Source: Duganella alba
Lineage (GTDB): Bacteria > Pseudomonadota > Gammaproteobacteria > Burkholderiales > Burkholderiaceae_D
Length of the DNA stretch: 64,000 nt
Assembly: GCF_009674495.1 (NCBI RefSeq)
Contig: NZ_WKJN01000017.1
Span: forward strand, 1-64,000
Direction: 5' to 3'
In this document: one piece after another, positions 26,452 to 34,583 of the stretch
Layout of the letters: every line of letters begins with the position of its first letter
How positions within the stretch are numbered: position 1 is the first letter of the stretch
Program-made: the position numbers and the translations under genes
Notes under the pieces: model-generated
Database searches by the model: none
What the model was told of the DNA's origin: nothing
What the model saw: the letters and a program-made list of their open reading frames with translations, nothing else

Positions 26452-27735
26452 ATGCCACGCGAACCACACAACAACCACTACCAGGTCCTGATCATCGGCG
26501 GCGGCCAGGCCGGCCTGTCGCTCAGTTACCTGCTCAAGCAACAGGGCGTATCGCACCTGATCCTGGAAAAGAACCGGCTCGGCCACGCCTGGCGCAGCGA
26601 GCGCTGGGACAGCTTTTGTCTCGTGACGCCGAACTGGCAATGCACCTTGCCCGGCTTCGCCTACCAGGGAGACGACCCGGACGGCTTCATGGTCAAGCAG
26701 CAGATCGTCGACTACATTGACGCGTACATCGCCTCGTTCGGCCCGCCGGCGCTGGAAGGCGTCAGCGTCACCGGCGTCAGCCGCGACGCGAACGGCGCGT
26801 ATCGGGTTGACACCAGCGCCGGCGCCTACCATGCGGAGCAGGTGGTGATCGCCGTCGGCGGCTACCACACGCCGATCCTGCCGGCCGACGCCGCGCAGTT
26901 GCCGGTCGGCGTGGCGCAGTTGCATTCGTCGGACTACCTGAATCCGGCGCAGCTGCCGGCCGGCGAGGTGCTGGTGGTGGGCACCGGGCAGTCCGGCTGC
27001 CAGATCGCCGAAGACCTGCATCTGGCCGGCCGCCGCGTGCACCTGTGCGTGGGCGATGCGCCGCGCGTGGCGCGCCGGTATCGCGGCAAGGACGTGGTCA
27101 AGTGGCTGGATGAAATGGCGTACTACGATCTGCCGGTGGACAAGCACCCGCTGGGCGTCGGCGTGCGCGAGAAAACCAATCACTACGTCACCGGCCGCGA
27201 TGGCGGCCGCGATATCGACCTGCGCAAGTTCGCGCTGGAAGGCATGCAGCTATATGGCCGCTACGAAGGGTTGAAGGACGGCGTGGCGCGTTTCGGCGAC
27301 GACCTGCAACGCAACCTCGACGGCGCCGACGCGGTCTACCTCAAGATTAACGCCAGCATTGACCAGCACATTGCCAAACATGGGCTGGACGCGCCGCAGG
27401 AAGCGCCATACGCGCCGCTGTGGCAGCCGCCGGCCGATGCGCCAACCACGCTCGACATGGGCCGCATCAGCGCGGTGGTCTGGTGCATCGGCTTCCGCAC
27501 CGATTTCCGCTGGGTGGATGCGCCGATCTTCGACCAGCGCGGTTATCCGCAGCACGAGCGCGGCGTCACGGCGCAGCAGGGCTTGTATTTCCTTGGGCTG
27601 CCATGGCAGTACACCTGGGGATCTGGCCGTTTTTCGGGCATTGCCCGTGACGCGGCCTACCTGGTCGAGCACATCACGGCGGCCGCTAGGCCTGGAAGCG
27701 CTGCGCCAGTTCCTGCTCACGAAACGCCTGCGTAA
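26452..27735 (+). CDS. nitH: NitH, MSMEG_0569-family flavin-dependent oxidoreductase
   Basis: The 427-residue protein is a flavoprotein monooxygenase-like enzyme. It has an N-terminal FAD site ([17 protein letters not shown]), a central NADPH-type site ([17 protein letters not shown]) and a C-terminal FAD contact ([14 protein letters not shown]). The layout resembles YUCCA-type and other N- or S-hydroxylating monooxygenases. It is the last gene of the cluster, 24 bases after nitG. Its last 50 bases overlap the convergent LysR gene. The substrate is unknown and could be the cluster product or a nitrile precursor. Confidence 0.93.
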   Translation: MPREPHNNHYQVLIIGGGQAGLSLSYLLKQQGVSHLILEKNRLGHAWRSERWDSFCLVTPNWQCTLPGFAYQGDDPDGFMVKQQIVDYIDAYIASFGPPALEGVSVTGVSRDANGAYRVDTSAGAYHAEQVVIAVGGYHTPILPADAAQLPVGVAQLHSSDYLNPAQLPAGEVLVVGTGQSGCQIAEDLHLAGRRVHLCVGDAPRVARRYRGKDVVKWLDEMAYYDLPVDKHPLGVGVREKTNHYVTGRDGGRDIDLRKFALEGMQLYGRYEGLKDGVARFGDDLQRNLDGADAVYLKINASIDQHIAKHGLDAPQEAPYAPLWQPPADAPTTLDMGRISAVVWCIGFRTDFRWVDAPIFDQRGYPQHERGVTAQQGLYFLGLPWQYTWGSGRFSGIARDAAYLVEHITAAARPGSAAPVPAHETPA

Positions 27736-28606
27736 CGAAATCGACGAAGGCGCGCGTCTTCGCCGGCAACAGCTGCTGGCTGGTGAAGTACAGCGAGATG
27801 GGGCCGGCGTCGTCGGCCCAGTCGGGCAGGATGCGCACCAGCTGGCCGCTTTCCAGGTATTGCAGCACATTGGGTACGGCCAGCATGGCCACGCCCATAC
27901 CCATCAACACCATCTGCAACACGCCGTCCGGCTCGGTCATGGTCATGCGCGGCGTCATTTCCGCGATCTGCTCCTGGCCCGCGCGGTTGCGCAAGCCCGC
28001 ATGGCGCAGGCGGCCGGTGATTGCCGATCGCATCACGATGCCGTCGAAATCCTTTAGATCGGCCGGCGTGGCAGGTGTGCGCCGGCCCTTCAGGTACTGC
28101 GGCGAGGCCACGGCGATGATCTTGATCCGGGCCAGCTCCCTGGCCACCACGCCGGGCGTCAGCTCGAAGCCGCCGCCGATGGCCGCGTCGTAGCCGCCGG
28201 CGATCAGGTCGACCTGGCGGTTGTCCAGATGCCAGTCCGGCCGCACGGCCGGGTAGCGCTCCAGGAAAGCCGGCATCAGTGGCAGCAGGAAGTCGCGTGC
28301 GAAGCCGGGAGCGGCGCTCAATTTCAGCGTACCGGCCGGCTGGCCGGCGTGGGTGCTGACGTCTGCAATCGCCGCCTGGATGCTGTCCAGCCCGCCTGAA
28401 ACAGCCTGGAGAAACCGTTCGCCCGACTCGGTCAGCGTCAGCCCGCGCGTGCTGCGCTGGAACAGGCGCACGCCCAGGTTGCGTTCCAGCTGGGCGACGT
28501 TGCGGCTGACGGCGGCGGGTGTCAGCGCCAGCCGGCGCGCAGCTTCGGAAAAGCTGGCGAGTTCGGCGCTGCGGACAAAGGATTCGAGGTTGGAGAGGGT
28601 TTCCAT
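27686..28606 (-). CDS. LysR-family transcriptional regulator
   Basis: The 306-residue regulator has an N-terminal helix-turn-helix (LESFVRSAELASFSEAARRL then LTPAAVSRNVAQLERNLGVRL) and a LysR substrate-binding domain. I took the ATG at 28606. A TTG five codons upstream lies inside the likely operator at 28615-28635 and was rejected. It is divergent from an SDR gene and probably controls it and the following genes. Its 3' end overlaps nitH by 50 bases in the opposite direction. Confidence 0.9.
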   Translation of the reverse strand: METLSNLESFVRSAELASFSEAARRLALTPAAVSRNVAQLERNLGVRLFQRSTRGLTLTESGERFLQAVSGGLDSIQAAIADVSTHAGQPAGTLKLSAAPGFARDFLLPLMPAFLERYPAVRPDWHLDNRQVDLIAGGYDAAIGGGFELTPGVVARELARIKIIAVASPQYLKGRRTPATPADLKDFDGIVMRSAITGRLRHAGLRNRAGQEQIAEMTPRMTMTEPDGVLQMVLMGMGVAMLAVPNVLQYLESGQLVRILPDWADDAGPISLYFTSQQLLPAKTRAFVDFVTQAFREQELAQRFQA

Positions 28607-28614
28607 CGCCCTTG

Positions 28615-28635
28615 CTTTCAATGTTTGCTTGAAAG
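28615..28635. promoter_or_regulatory. LysR-type operator
   Basis: CTTTCAA-TGTTTGC-TTGAAAG is a perfect 7-base inverted repeat with a 7-base spacer. It satisfies the LysR T-N11-A pattern. It lies nine bases upstream of the LysR start codon, in the 114-base region shared with the divergent SDR gene, so it may serve autoregulation as well as SDR control. Confidence 0.7.
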
Positions 28636-28720
28636 TGATTATATCCAGTTCTGACTACCGCTGTGGGATCGACGCAACCATACTGGTTCCATCGTCATCA
28701 ACCACTGAAGGGAAATCATC

Positions 28721-29461
28721 ATGAGCAAACTGAACAACAAAATCGCTATCGTCACCGGCGGCAGCCGTTCCATCGGCGCGGCCATCGCCAAGCGGCTGGC
28801 CGCCGACGGCGCCACCGTGGCCATCACCTACAACGCCTCGCCGGAGAAGGCGCAGCAGGTCGTGGCCGACATCGAAGCCGCCGGCGGCCGCGCGATCGCC
28901 ATCCAGGCCGACGCCGGCAATCCGGACGCGGTGCGCCAGGGCGTGGCCGCCGTTGCGGCGCAGTTCGGCAAGGTGGACATCCTGGTCAACAACGCCGGCA
29001 TCAGCGTGTTGGGCAATCCGCAGGAAATCCCGTTTGAAGACTTCCAGCGCATTTTGGCCGTGAACGTTACCGGCGTTTTCGTCGCCACCCAGGAAGCGCT
29101 GAAACACATGGGGCAGGGCGGCCGCATCATCCACATCGGCAGTTCGATGGTGCAGTACGCGGCGTTCGGTACCGCTTCGGCCTACACGCTGACCAAGGGC
29201 GCGGTGACCGGCTTCACGCGTGGCCTGGTGCGCGACCTCGGCCCACGCGGCATCACGGTCAACACCGTCCATCCCGGCCCGACCGATTCGGACATGAATC
29301 CGGCCGACGGTCCGATCGCCGATTTCATCAAGCCCAACATCGCCGTGGGCCGCTATGGCCGGGGCGAGGACGTTGCCGCTGCTGTCTCGTATCTGGCCGG
29401 CGAGGAAGCGTCGTTCGTGTCGGGCGCCGAGCTGATGGTTGACGGCGGCTTTACCGCTTGA
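28721..29461 (+). CDS. SDR-family oxidoreductase
   Basis: The 246-residue short-chain dehydrogenase is canonical. TGGSRSIG is the cofactor loop, LVNNAGI follows, then the catalytic Ser in HIGSSM and the YxxxK pair in SAYTLTKGA. The ending ASFVSGAELMVDGGF is typical of 3-oxoacyl-reductase-like members. A GAAGGGA ribosome site precedes the ATG. The gene is divergent from the LysR gene and starts a run with the reductase remnant and the MFS exporter. Its substrate is unknown. Confidence 0.92.
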   Translation: MSKLNNKIAIVTGGSRSIGAAIAKRLAADGATVAITYNASPEKAQQVVADIEAAGGRAIAIQADAGNPDAVRQGVAAVAAQFGKVDILVNNAGISVLGNPQEIPFEDFQRILAVNVTGVFVATQEALKHMGQGGRIIHIGSSMVQYAAFGTASAYTLTKGAVTGFTRGLVRDLGPRGITVNTVHPGPTDSDMNPADGPIADFIKPNIAVGRYGRGEDVAAAVSYLAGEEASFVSGAELMVDGGFTA

Positions 29462-29471
29462 GGAGCACACC

Positions 29472-29717
29472 ATGAACATCGCAATCATCGGTGCCGGCGC
29501 CATCGGCGCGGCCATTGCCGTGGCCGATCCGCGCTCGGAAGGTGGACGGCGTGTGCTGTTCCTGTCCGGCGACGAGCGCGCGGCCAAGGTGGACGTGGCG
29601 GCGCTGATCGAGCGGCTGGGTTTCTTCGCGCTGGATCTGGGCGGCGTCGAGCAAGGGCGCCTGCAGCAGTTCCCAGGCGTCCCGCTGCCGTCGCTCAACC
29701 TGGTGAAATTCGGATGA
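29472..29717 (+). pseudogene. F420-dependent NADP reductase-like remnant with internal deletion
   Basis: The 81-codon frame joins a perfect N-terminal Rossmann start (MNIAIIGAGAIGAAIA) directly to a segment that normally ends such proteins (ADPRSEGGRRVLFLSGDERA, then LPSLNLVKFG). Full-length NADPH-dependent F420 reductase-like proteins have roughly 200 residues, so about 120 middle residues appear to be missing in frame. An AGGAG ribosome site remains and the frame overlaps the MFS gene by four bases. Translation probably continues and couples that gene, but the enzyme should be inactive. Alternatively it is a small protein in its own right. Confidence 0.75.
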
Positions 29718-30916
29718 GCGCCGTGGGACCAGCATCGACCAGCGGCGTGCAGCCGCATGCTCCTGCCGCAGCCGCGCCGTGGGCCGCAGTCGCCTCGGTG
29801 GGCATTGGCGCCTTTGCGCTGGTGACTTCGGAGTTTCTGCCGGTTGGCCTGCTGCCGCAGATTGCCCATGACCTGGGCATCACGCCGGGACAGGCCGGCC
29901 TGATGGTGACGCTGCCGGGCGTGATCGCCGCCGTCATGGCGCCGTTTACCCTGGCATTCGCGGGCAACCTGGATCGTCGCCACCTGCTATGCGTGCTGCT
30001 GGCGATGCTGGCGGCTGCCAACCTGGCGGTGTCGCTGGCCACCAGCCTGCCGGTGGTGCTGGCGGGCCGCGTGCTGCTGGGGATTGCCATCGGCGGCTTC
30101 TGGACCATCGGTGGTTCGCTGGGACCGCGCCTGCGGCCGGGCGCGGAAGGCACCAGGGCGACCTCGCTGATTTTCTCCGGCGTGTCGGTCGGCACCGTGG
30201 CCGGCGTTCCCGTCGGCACCCTGCTTGGCAATGCGCTGGGCTGGCGCATGGCGTTCGGCGCGGCGACTGCGGTGGCGCTGGTGGTGGTCGCGGTGCTGAT
30301 GGCCGTGCTGCCGTCGCTGAAACCGACGCAGGCGCAAGGCTTCGGCGATGTCGGCAGCGTGCTGAAAGTGCCCAAGGTGCAGGTGGGCCTGCTGGCGATC
30401 CTGCTGATCTTCGTCGGGCAGTTTGGCTCCTACACTTACATCACGCCATATTTGCTGCAACATGCCGGCATTGGTGCGGGAGCGATCAGCGCCATCCTGT
30501 TTGGCTACGGCGCGGCTGGCTTTGCCGGCAATCTGGTGGCAGGCTGGGCGGCGTCGCGCAGCGTCAAGGGTACTTTGGTCGCCACGGCGGCGATGATGGG
30601 CGGCGCGATTGCTCTGATGGTGACGGCTGCCGACCACGCGCTGATGGTGGTGCCGTTGCTGATGGTGTGGGGACTGGGCTTTGGCATGCTGCCGATTGCC
30701 GTGCAGAGCTGGCTGTTCAGCGCTGCGCCAAGCAAGCTGGAAGCGGTGTCGGCGGTCTTCGTATCCAGCGCACAGGCATCGATAGGCGCCGGCGCCTTGG
30801 TGGGCGGGCTGCTGCTCGACCACTTCGGCCTGCCCAGCGCGATGTGGCTGGGCGCCCTGGCTACGCTGCTGGCGGCGGTAGCGGTGGCGCTGGTGAAGCA
30901 GCGCTCACTTGCCTAG
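29714..30916 (+). CDS. MFS transporter, DHA1 (drug efflux/AraJ-like) type
   Basis: The 400-residue protein has twelve predicted membrane helices and the MFS drug-exporter pattern. ALVTSEFLPVGLLPQIAHDL is the first helix and loop, RRHLL follows helix 2, and RVLLGIAIGGFWTIGG corresponds to the conserved motif region of helix 4. The N-terminal 25 residues are Ala/Pro-rich and probably cytoplasmic. It overlaps the preceding remnant by four bases and probably belongs to the LysR-controlled unit. The exported compound is unknown. Its stop overlaps the convergent next gene by 12 bases. Confidence 0.9.
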   Translation: MSAVGPASTSGVQPHAPAAAAPWAAVASVGIGAFALVTSEFLPVGLLPQIAHDLGITPGQAGLMVTLPGVIAAVMAPFTLAFAGNLDRRHLLCVLLAMLAAANLAVSLATSLPVVLAGRVLLGIAIGGFWTIGGSLGPRLRPGAEGTRATSLIFSGVSVGTVAGVPVGTLLGNALGWRMAFGAATAVALVVVAVLMAVLPSLKPTQAQGFGDVGSVLKVPKVQVGLLAILLIFVGQFGSYTYITPYLLQHAGIGAGAISAILFGYGAAGFAGNLVAGWAASRSVKGTLVATAAMMGGAIALMVTAADHALMVVPLLMVWGLGFGMLPIAVQSWLFSAAPSKLEAVSAVFVSSAQASIGAGALVGGLLLDHFGLPSAMWLGALATLLAAVAVALVKQRSLA

Positions 30917-31600
30917 CAAGCGCAGAGATTCTTCCCAATTGCCGGCCCAGGCATGCAGGAAGTCGTGGGTCTTGAAGGCGCGTTTCAATGGACCGAGCGG
31001 CGCGCGGTAGACGTCGTGCAGTCCCAGCGCCAGCGTGACGGGATTCCACACGGCGTTGCGCCTGGATTTGCGCGCGCTCGCCTTGACGCGGGCACCGTCG
31101 TCGCCAAAAATGCCGATGGCTTCGTCCAGCGCGCGCGCCAGATCCATTTTGGCTGTGCCGGCAAACGCCAACAGCACTTCTTCCTTGCTGATGCCGGCCT
31201 GCGTTTCGCTTGCCTTTTCGACGGGCGCCGGCTTATTCAGCCTGGCCATCAGGCGTTCCAGGTCTTTCTTCTGGAAGCGCAACTGGTCGAGCGGCCGGAC
31301 GAAGCCGGGCGCGGGCAGCCGCACGGGCAGCTTGTAGGCGTCTTTAGTGAAGGTGATCAGCACATCTGCGCTGCCGGCCGCCAGGCGGGCGACGTCTTCC
31401 TCGAAGAAGATCGGCGCCGGATAGCCGCCGTTGGCGTCGCCGAACAGCTCGGGATAGGCGGCGTCGTAGTCCAGCCACACCACCGGCGTGACGGCGTTTT
31501 CCAGCAGACGCGCCAGCGTCCAGGCGGAGCCGGTTTGTTGCGCCAGCCAGGCGCAGGCTTCGGCGGTGGTGGCCCGGAAGGGCAGGTCGATATTGCTCAT
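30905..31600 (-). CDS. Conserved protein of unknown function
   Basis: The 231-residue protein is soluble, with no signal peptide or membrane helix. The N-terminal ~90 residues (TAEACAWLAQQTGSAWTLARLL and VVWLDYDAAYPELFGDANGG) look like an alpha/beta domain. The middle is charged and lysine-rich (FQKKDLERLMARLNKP), and the C-terminus is helical with KASARKSRRNAVWNP. I do not recognise the family. It is monocistronic and convergent with the MFS gene. The coding call rests on length and frame quality. Confidence 0.7.
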   Translation of the reverse strand: MSNIDLPFRATTAEACAWLAQQTGSAWTLARLLENAVTPVVWLDYDAAYPELFGDANGGYPAPIFFEEDVARLAAGSADVLITFTKDAYKLPVRLPAPGFVRPLDQLRFQKKDLERLMARLNKPAPVEKASETQAGISKEEVLLAFAGTAKMDLARALDEAIGIFGDDGARVKASARKSRRNAVWNPVTLALGLHDVYRAPLGPLKRAFKTHDFLHAWAGNWEESLRLLGK

Positions 31601-31648
31601 TGCTTGTTGGGAGACGGATGCACAGGCGCGCAGGATAGCATGCCGCCG

Positions 31649-32776
31649 TCACATGCCCATGATCTGCCGCCCCATGGCGATGCCCGAGTTGGTCATCACG
31701 AAGCCGGCCTGCAATTGCTGCTGTTCCCATTCGCGTAGATTGGCGTCGATGTCCAGGCGCTCATTGCGCAACGCCAGGGCCAGCGCCAGCGCGTTGGCGG
31801 CCGCCTTGGCGCTGCCGCCGGCGGTATGCGGCCGGGGAATGAAGGCGGCGTCGCCCAACAGGATCACGCGGCCGAAGACCATCTGATTGACTTGCAGGTC
31901 CTGTATGGTTTGCAGAAAAATGTCGTCGGTCGCCGCCATCAGGTCCTGGAACGCCGGCGCCAGCATGGTGCGGCCCTGGCTGCGCAGGGCGTCCATGTCC
32001 GCCTGCTTGGCGGTGTCCGGCGGCAGCGAGAACGCATGGCGCCGGCCGTTGCGGTCCACCAGGATCTCGGCCAACGCCTCGTCCGTCGCCTTGCGATACC
32101 ACACCCAGTTCCAGCGCCGCTCGCCTTGATTGACGGAACCGTCCTCGCCCGGCACCATATATTCCAGCAGCATGTGGTCCGGGCCTTGCTGGAAGGCGAA
32201 CACGCCATCGAGCAGCTTGCGCGTCCGCGCGGGCGCGGCCAGTTCCGGCGCCAGGCCGCGCCATGCGACGTAGCCGGCATAGTGTGGTGTGCTGCCGGGC
32301 AGCAGCAGATTGCGCAGCGTCGAATGGGGACCGTCGGCGCCGATCAGCAGGTCGCCGGTGGCGGTGCGTCCGCTGGCAAAAACAGCGTGGACCTTGCCAC
32401 GCTCCTGCTCGAAGCGGACGAACGCCTCGCCGCGATGGATCTGTTCATCGGCGACCGTGTCCTTCATCATGCCGTACAGCGTGCCCCACGAGGTTTGCGT
32501 CTGCGGCATGAAGCTGCGGTGCACCACCTGGTTGGCGCCCTCCAGGTAGATACGGTCGCTGGACGGCACGCCGATCGTGTCGGTGTACTTGATGCCGGCA
32601 AAACGAAACGCCGCCAGCACGTCGGGTTGCAGCACCAGGCCGCCGCCGCGCGTATCGAGTTCGTGCGGCGAGCGTTCGAAGATTTCAAAGGTCCAGCCGA
32701 TCGCCCGCAGCGTCACGGCGGCAAACAGTCCGCCCAGCGAACCGCCGATGATGATGGCGTGCGGCTTAGTGTTCAT
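31649..32776 (-). CDS. FAD-dependent monooxygenase
   Basis: The 375-residue enzyme has the class A flavin monooxygenase fingerprints: HAIIIGGSLGGLFAAVTL (FAD site), LLIGADGPHSTLR (DG motif) and VILLGDAAFIPRP (GD motif). The later TAGGSAKAAANALAL resembles the dihydroxypyridine/hydroxybenzoate-type subgroup. It would hydroxylate a small aromatic or heterocyclic compound using NAD(P)H. Its ATG region overlaps the end of the upstream DsbA/FrnE-like gene by 11 bases, so the two probably form an operon. The substrate is unknown. Confidence 0.9.
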   Translation of the reverse strand: MNTKPHAIIIGGSLGGLFAAVTLRAIGWTFEIFERSPHELDTRGGGLVLQPDVLAAFRFAGIKYTDTIGVPSSDRIYLEGANQVVHRSFMPQTQTSWGTLYGMMKDTVADEQIHRGEAFVRFEQERGKVHAVFASGRTATGDLLIGADGPHSTLRNLLLPGSTPHYAGYVAWRGLAPELAAPARTRKLLDGVFAFQQGPDHMLLEYMVPGEDGSVNQGERRWNWVWYRKATDEALAEILVDRNGRRHAFSLPPDTAKQADMDALRSQGRTMLAPAFQDLMAATDDIFLQTIQDLQVNQMVFGRVILLGDAAFIPRPHTAGGSAKAAANALALALALRNERLDIDANLREWEQQQLQAGFVMTNSGIAMGRQIMGM

Positions 32777-33416
32777 GATGGGCTTGCAGCTGGAGCAGAA
32801 TGGCCGCCAGCGATTCGGCGGACTGGGCGCCTTCGACGCGCAGTCCGCCGATCAGCAGGTTGGGCACGCTATGGATGCCGGCGTTGCGGGCCTGGACCAG
32901 GGCGGCGTCGATCGATTTTTCGCCTCCCGCGCCGGCGAGGAAGTCGCGGGCCGCGACAGTATCCAGCCCGACGCGCGCGCCGATCGCCAGCAACACGTTG
33001 AGGTTGCCGATGTCCAGGCCCTCGGAAAAATAACCGGAGAAGATGGCCTCGAACAGCGCGCTGCTTTTGTCGCTGTCGCCCGACGATTGCGTGTACGCCA
33101 TCAGCCGGTGGGCCAGCTTCGTGTTCGGCGTGACCGCGACGCGCTCGTAGTGAAAATCCAGGCCGACCAGCTTGCCGGCCTGCGTGACATCCTCGTCCAT
33201 GCTCTGCGAGCGTGCCCAGTTGCCGAACTTGGCGCTGCGATAGGCCTGGCGGTTCATGCCTTGCGCCGGCATGTCGGCGTTGAGCTCAAACGGCAGGTAG
33301 CGGATCCGCAGCGCGTCCTCGACGTCGGCCAGGACCAGCGCCGACTTCAGGTTTTGGTGGCCGATCCAGCACCAGGGGCAGATAAAGTCCGATGTCACGT
33401 CAATGGTGGTTGTCAT
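32766..33416 (-). CDS. DsbA-family oxidoreductase (FrnE-like)
   Basis: The 216-residue thioredoxin-fold protein has the CPWC active site at residues 13-16 (DFICPWCWIG) and the cis-Pro loop in IHSVPNLLIGG. There is no signal peptide, which fits the cytoplasmic FrnE/2-hydroxychromene-carboxylate isomerase subgroup. The ATG at 33416 is used, since an earlier ATG at 33455 would add a non-homologous tail. It precedes a flavin monooxygenase and could act on the same aromatic pathway, or in thiol redox control. Confidence 0.9.
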   Translation of the reverse strand: MTTTIDVTSDFICPWCWIGHQNLKSALVLADVEDALRIRYLPFELNADMPAQGMNRQAYRSAKFGNWARSQSMDEDVTQAGKLVGLDFHYERVAVTPNTKLAHRLMAYTQSSGDSDKSSALFEAIFSGYFSEGLDIGNLNVLLAIGARVGLDTVAARDFLAGAGGEKSIDAALVQARNAGIHSVPNLLIGGLRVEGAQSAESLAAILLQLQAHHEH

Positions 33417-33435
33417 GTTGGCTCCGTAATCATGG

Positions 33436-33561
33436 TCAGTGCATGCCGGCGGCACGCATCAGGTAGTGCAGCAGCGTGGCGACGACGCCGAGCGCCGCCA
33501 CGCTCAGGGTCCAGATGAGCACCATCCAGCCGATCCGGCCCAGCCACAGTCGCGCGTTCAT
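33436..33561 (-). CDS. DUF2474 small subunit of the bd-type oxidase
   Basis: The short 41-residue membrane protein starts MNARLWLGRIGWMVLIWTLS and has one hydrophobic helix followed by MRAAGMH. This matches the DUF2474 family, found just downstream of cyanide-insensitive-type cytochrome bd operons and thought to play the same small-subunit role as CydX. Its start overlaps the cydB stop by one base (TGATG). It is easy to miss because of its size. Confidence 0.85.
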   Translation of the reverse strand: MNARLWLGRIGWMVLIWTLSVAALGVVATLLHYLMRAAGMH

Positions 33562-34583
33562 CAGTGATATCCCTCGCCCAGCTTCACCTTGCCGCGGAAG
33601 ACGTAGTAAGAAAACGCCGAATACATGAGCGTGAAGGGAAGAATCAACAGCGTGCCCACCAGCGTGAAGCCCTGGCTGCTTTCCGACGATGCGGCGGCCC
33701 AGATGGACAGCGTGGGCGGCACGATATTCGGCCAGATGCTGATCGCCAGCCCGGTGTAGCCGAGGAAGATCAGTCCCAGCGACGCCAGGAACGGTCCCTG
33801 GTGCGGGGTCTTGCCCGCCAGGGACCGCAACAGCAGCGCCACGCCGGCCAGCACCAGGATCGGCACCGGCGCGAACCACAGCATGTCGGGCCAGGTGAAC
33901 CAGCGCGCCGCCACGTCGGCGTCGGCCAGCGGCGTCCAGATGCTGACCGCGACGATGGCCAGCACTAGCAGCATGGCCAGCGGACGCGCCGTCTTCAGCA
34001 TCCGCTGCTGCAGCGCGCCCTCGGTGCGGTAGATCAGCCAGGTGCAGCCGAGCAGCGTATAGGCCACCATCACGCCCACGCCGCACATCAGCGGGAACGG
34101 CGCCAGCCAATCGAACGCGCCGCCGGAAAACTGCGGTCCGGACGGCGTGGCGGCCAGCGGAATGCCATGCACGTAGGCGCCCAGCGCCACGCCCTGGAAG
34201 AACGCCGCCGTCAGCGAGCCGCCGATGAAGGCCTTGTCCCACACGTGCCGCTCGTGGTCCAGCGCCTTGAAGCGGAACTCGAAGGCGATGCCGCGGAAAA
34301 TCAGCCCCAGCAGCATGAAGATCAGCGGCAGGTACAGCGCGCTCAACACGATGGCGTAGGCGCGCGGGAAGGCGGCAAACAGCGCCGCGCCGCCCAGCAC
34401 CAGCCAGGTCTCGTTGCCATCCCACACCGGCGCCACGGTGTTCATCATCACATCGCGCTCGTGACGGTCCGGCACGAAGGGATACAGCATGCCGATGCCG
34501 AGGTCAAAGCCATCCATCACCACGTACATGAACACGCCGAAAAAGATGATGACGGCCCAGATGCTGCTCAGATCGATACCCAT
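33561..34583 (-). CDS. cydB: Cytochrome bd-type quinol oxidase subunit II
   Basis: The 340-residue integral membrane protein matches CydB/CioB. It begins IDLSSIWAVIIFFGVFMYVVMDGFDLGIGML, of which the VMDGFDLGIG segment is the family hallmark. VWDGNETWLVLGGAALFAAFP and several further helices follow. It pairs with subunit I immediately upstream, with a TAATG overlap. Together they form a quinol oxidase that reduces oxygen at the membrane without pumping protons. The DUF2474 neighbour favours the CIO-type branch. Confidence 0.95.
   Translation of the reverse strand: MGIDLSSIWAVIIFFGVFMYVVMDGFDLGIGMLYPFVPDRHERDVMMNTVAPVWDGNETWLVLGGAALFAAFPRAYAIVLSALYLPLIFMLLGLIFRGIAFEFRFKALDHERHVWDKAFIGGSLTAAFFQGVALGAYVHGIPLAATPSGPQFSGGAFDWLAPFPLMCGVGVMVAYTLLGCTWLIYRTEGALQQRMLKTARPLAMLLVLAIVAVSIWTPLADADVAARWFTWPDMLWFAPVPILVLAGVALLLRSLAGKTPHQGPFLASLGLIFLGYTGLAISIWPNIVPPTLSIWAAASSESSQGFTLVGTLLILPFTLMYSAFSYYVFRGKVKLGEGYH

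Noticed and set aside
28607..28621. Use of the TTG at 28621 as the LysR start
   Set aside because: It would lie within the operator dyad and lacks a ribosome site; the ATG at 28606 gives a standard LysR start.
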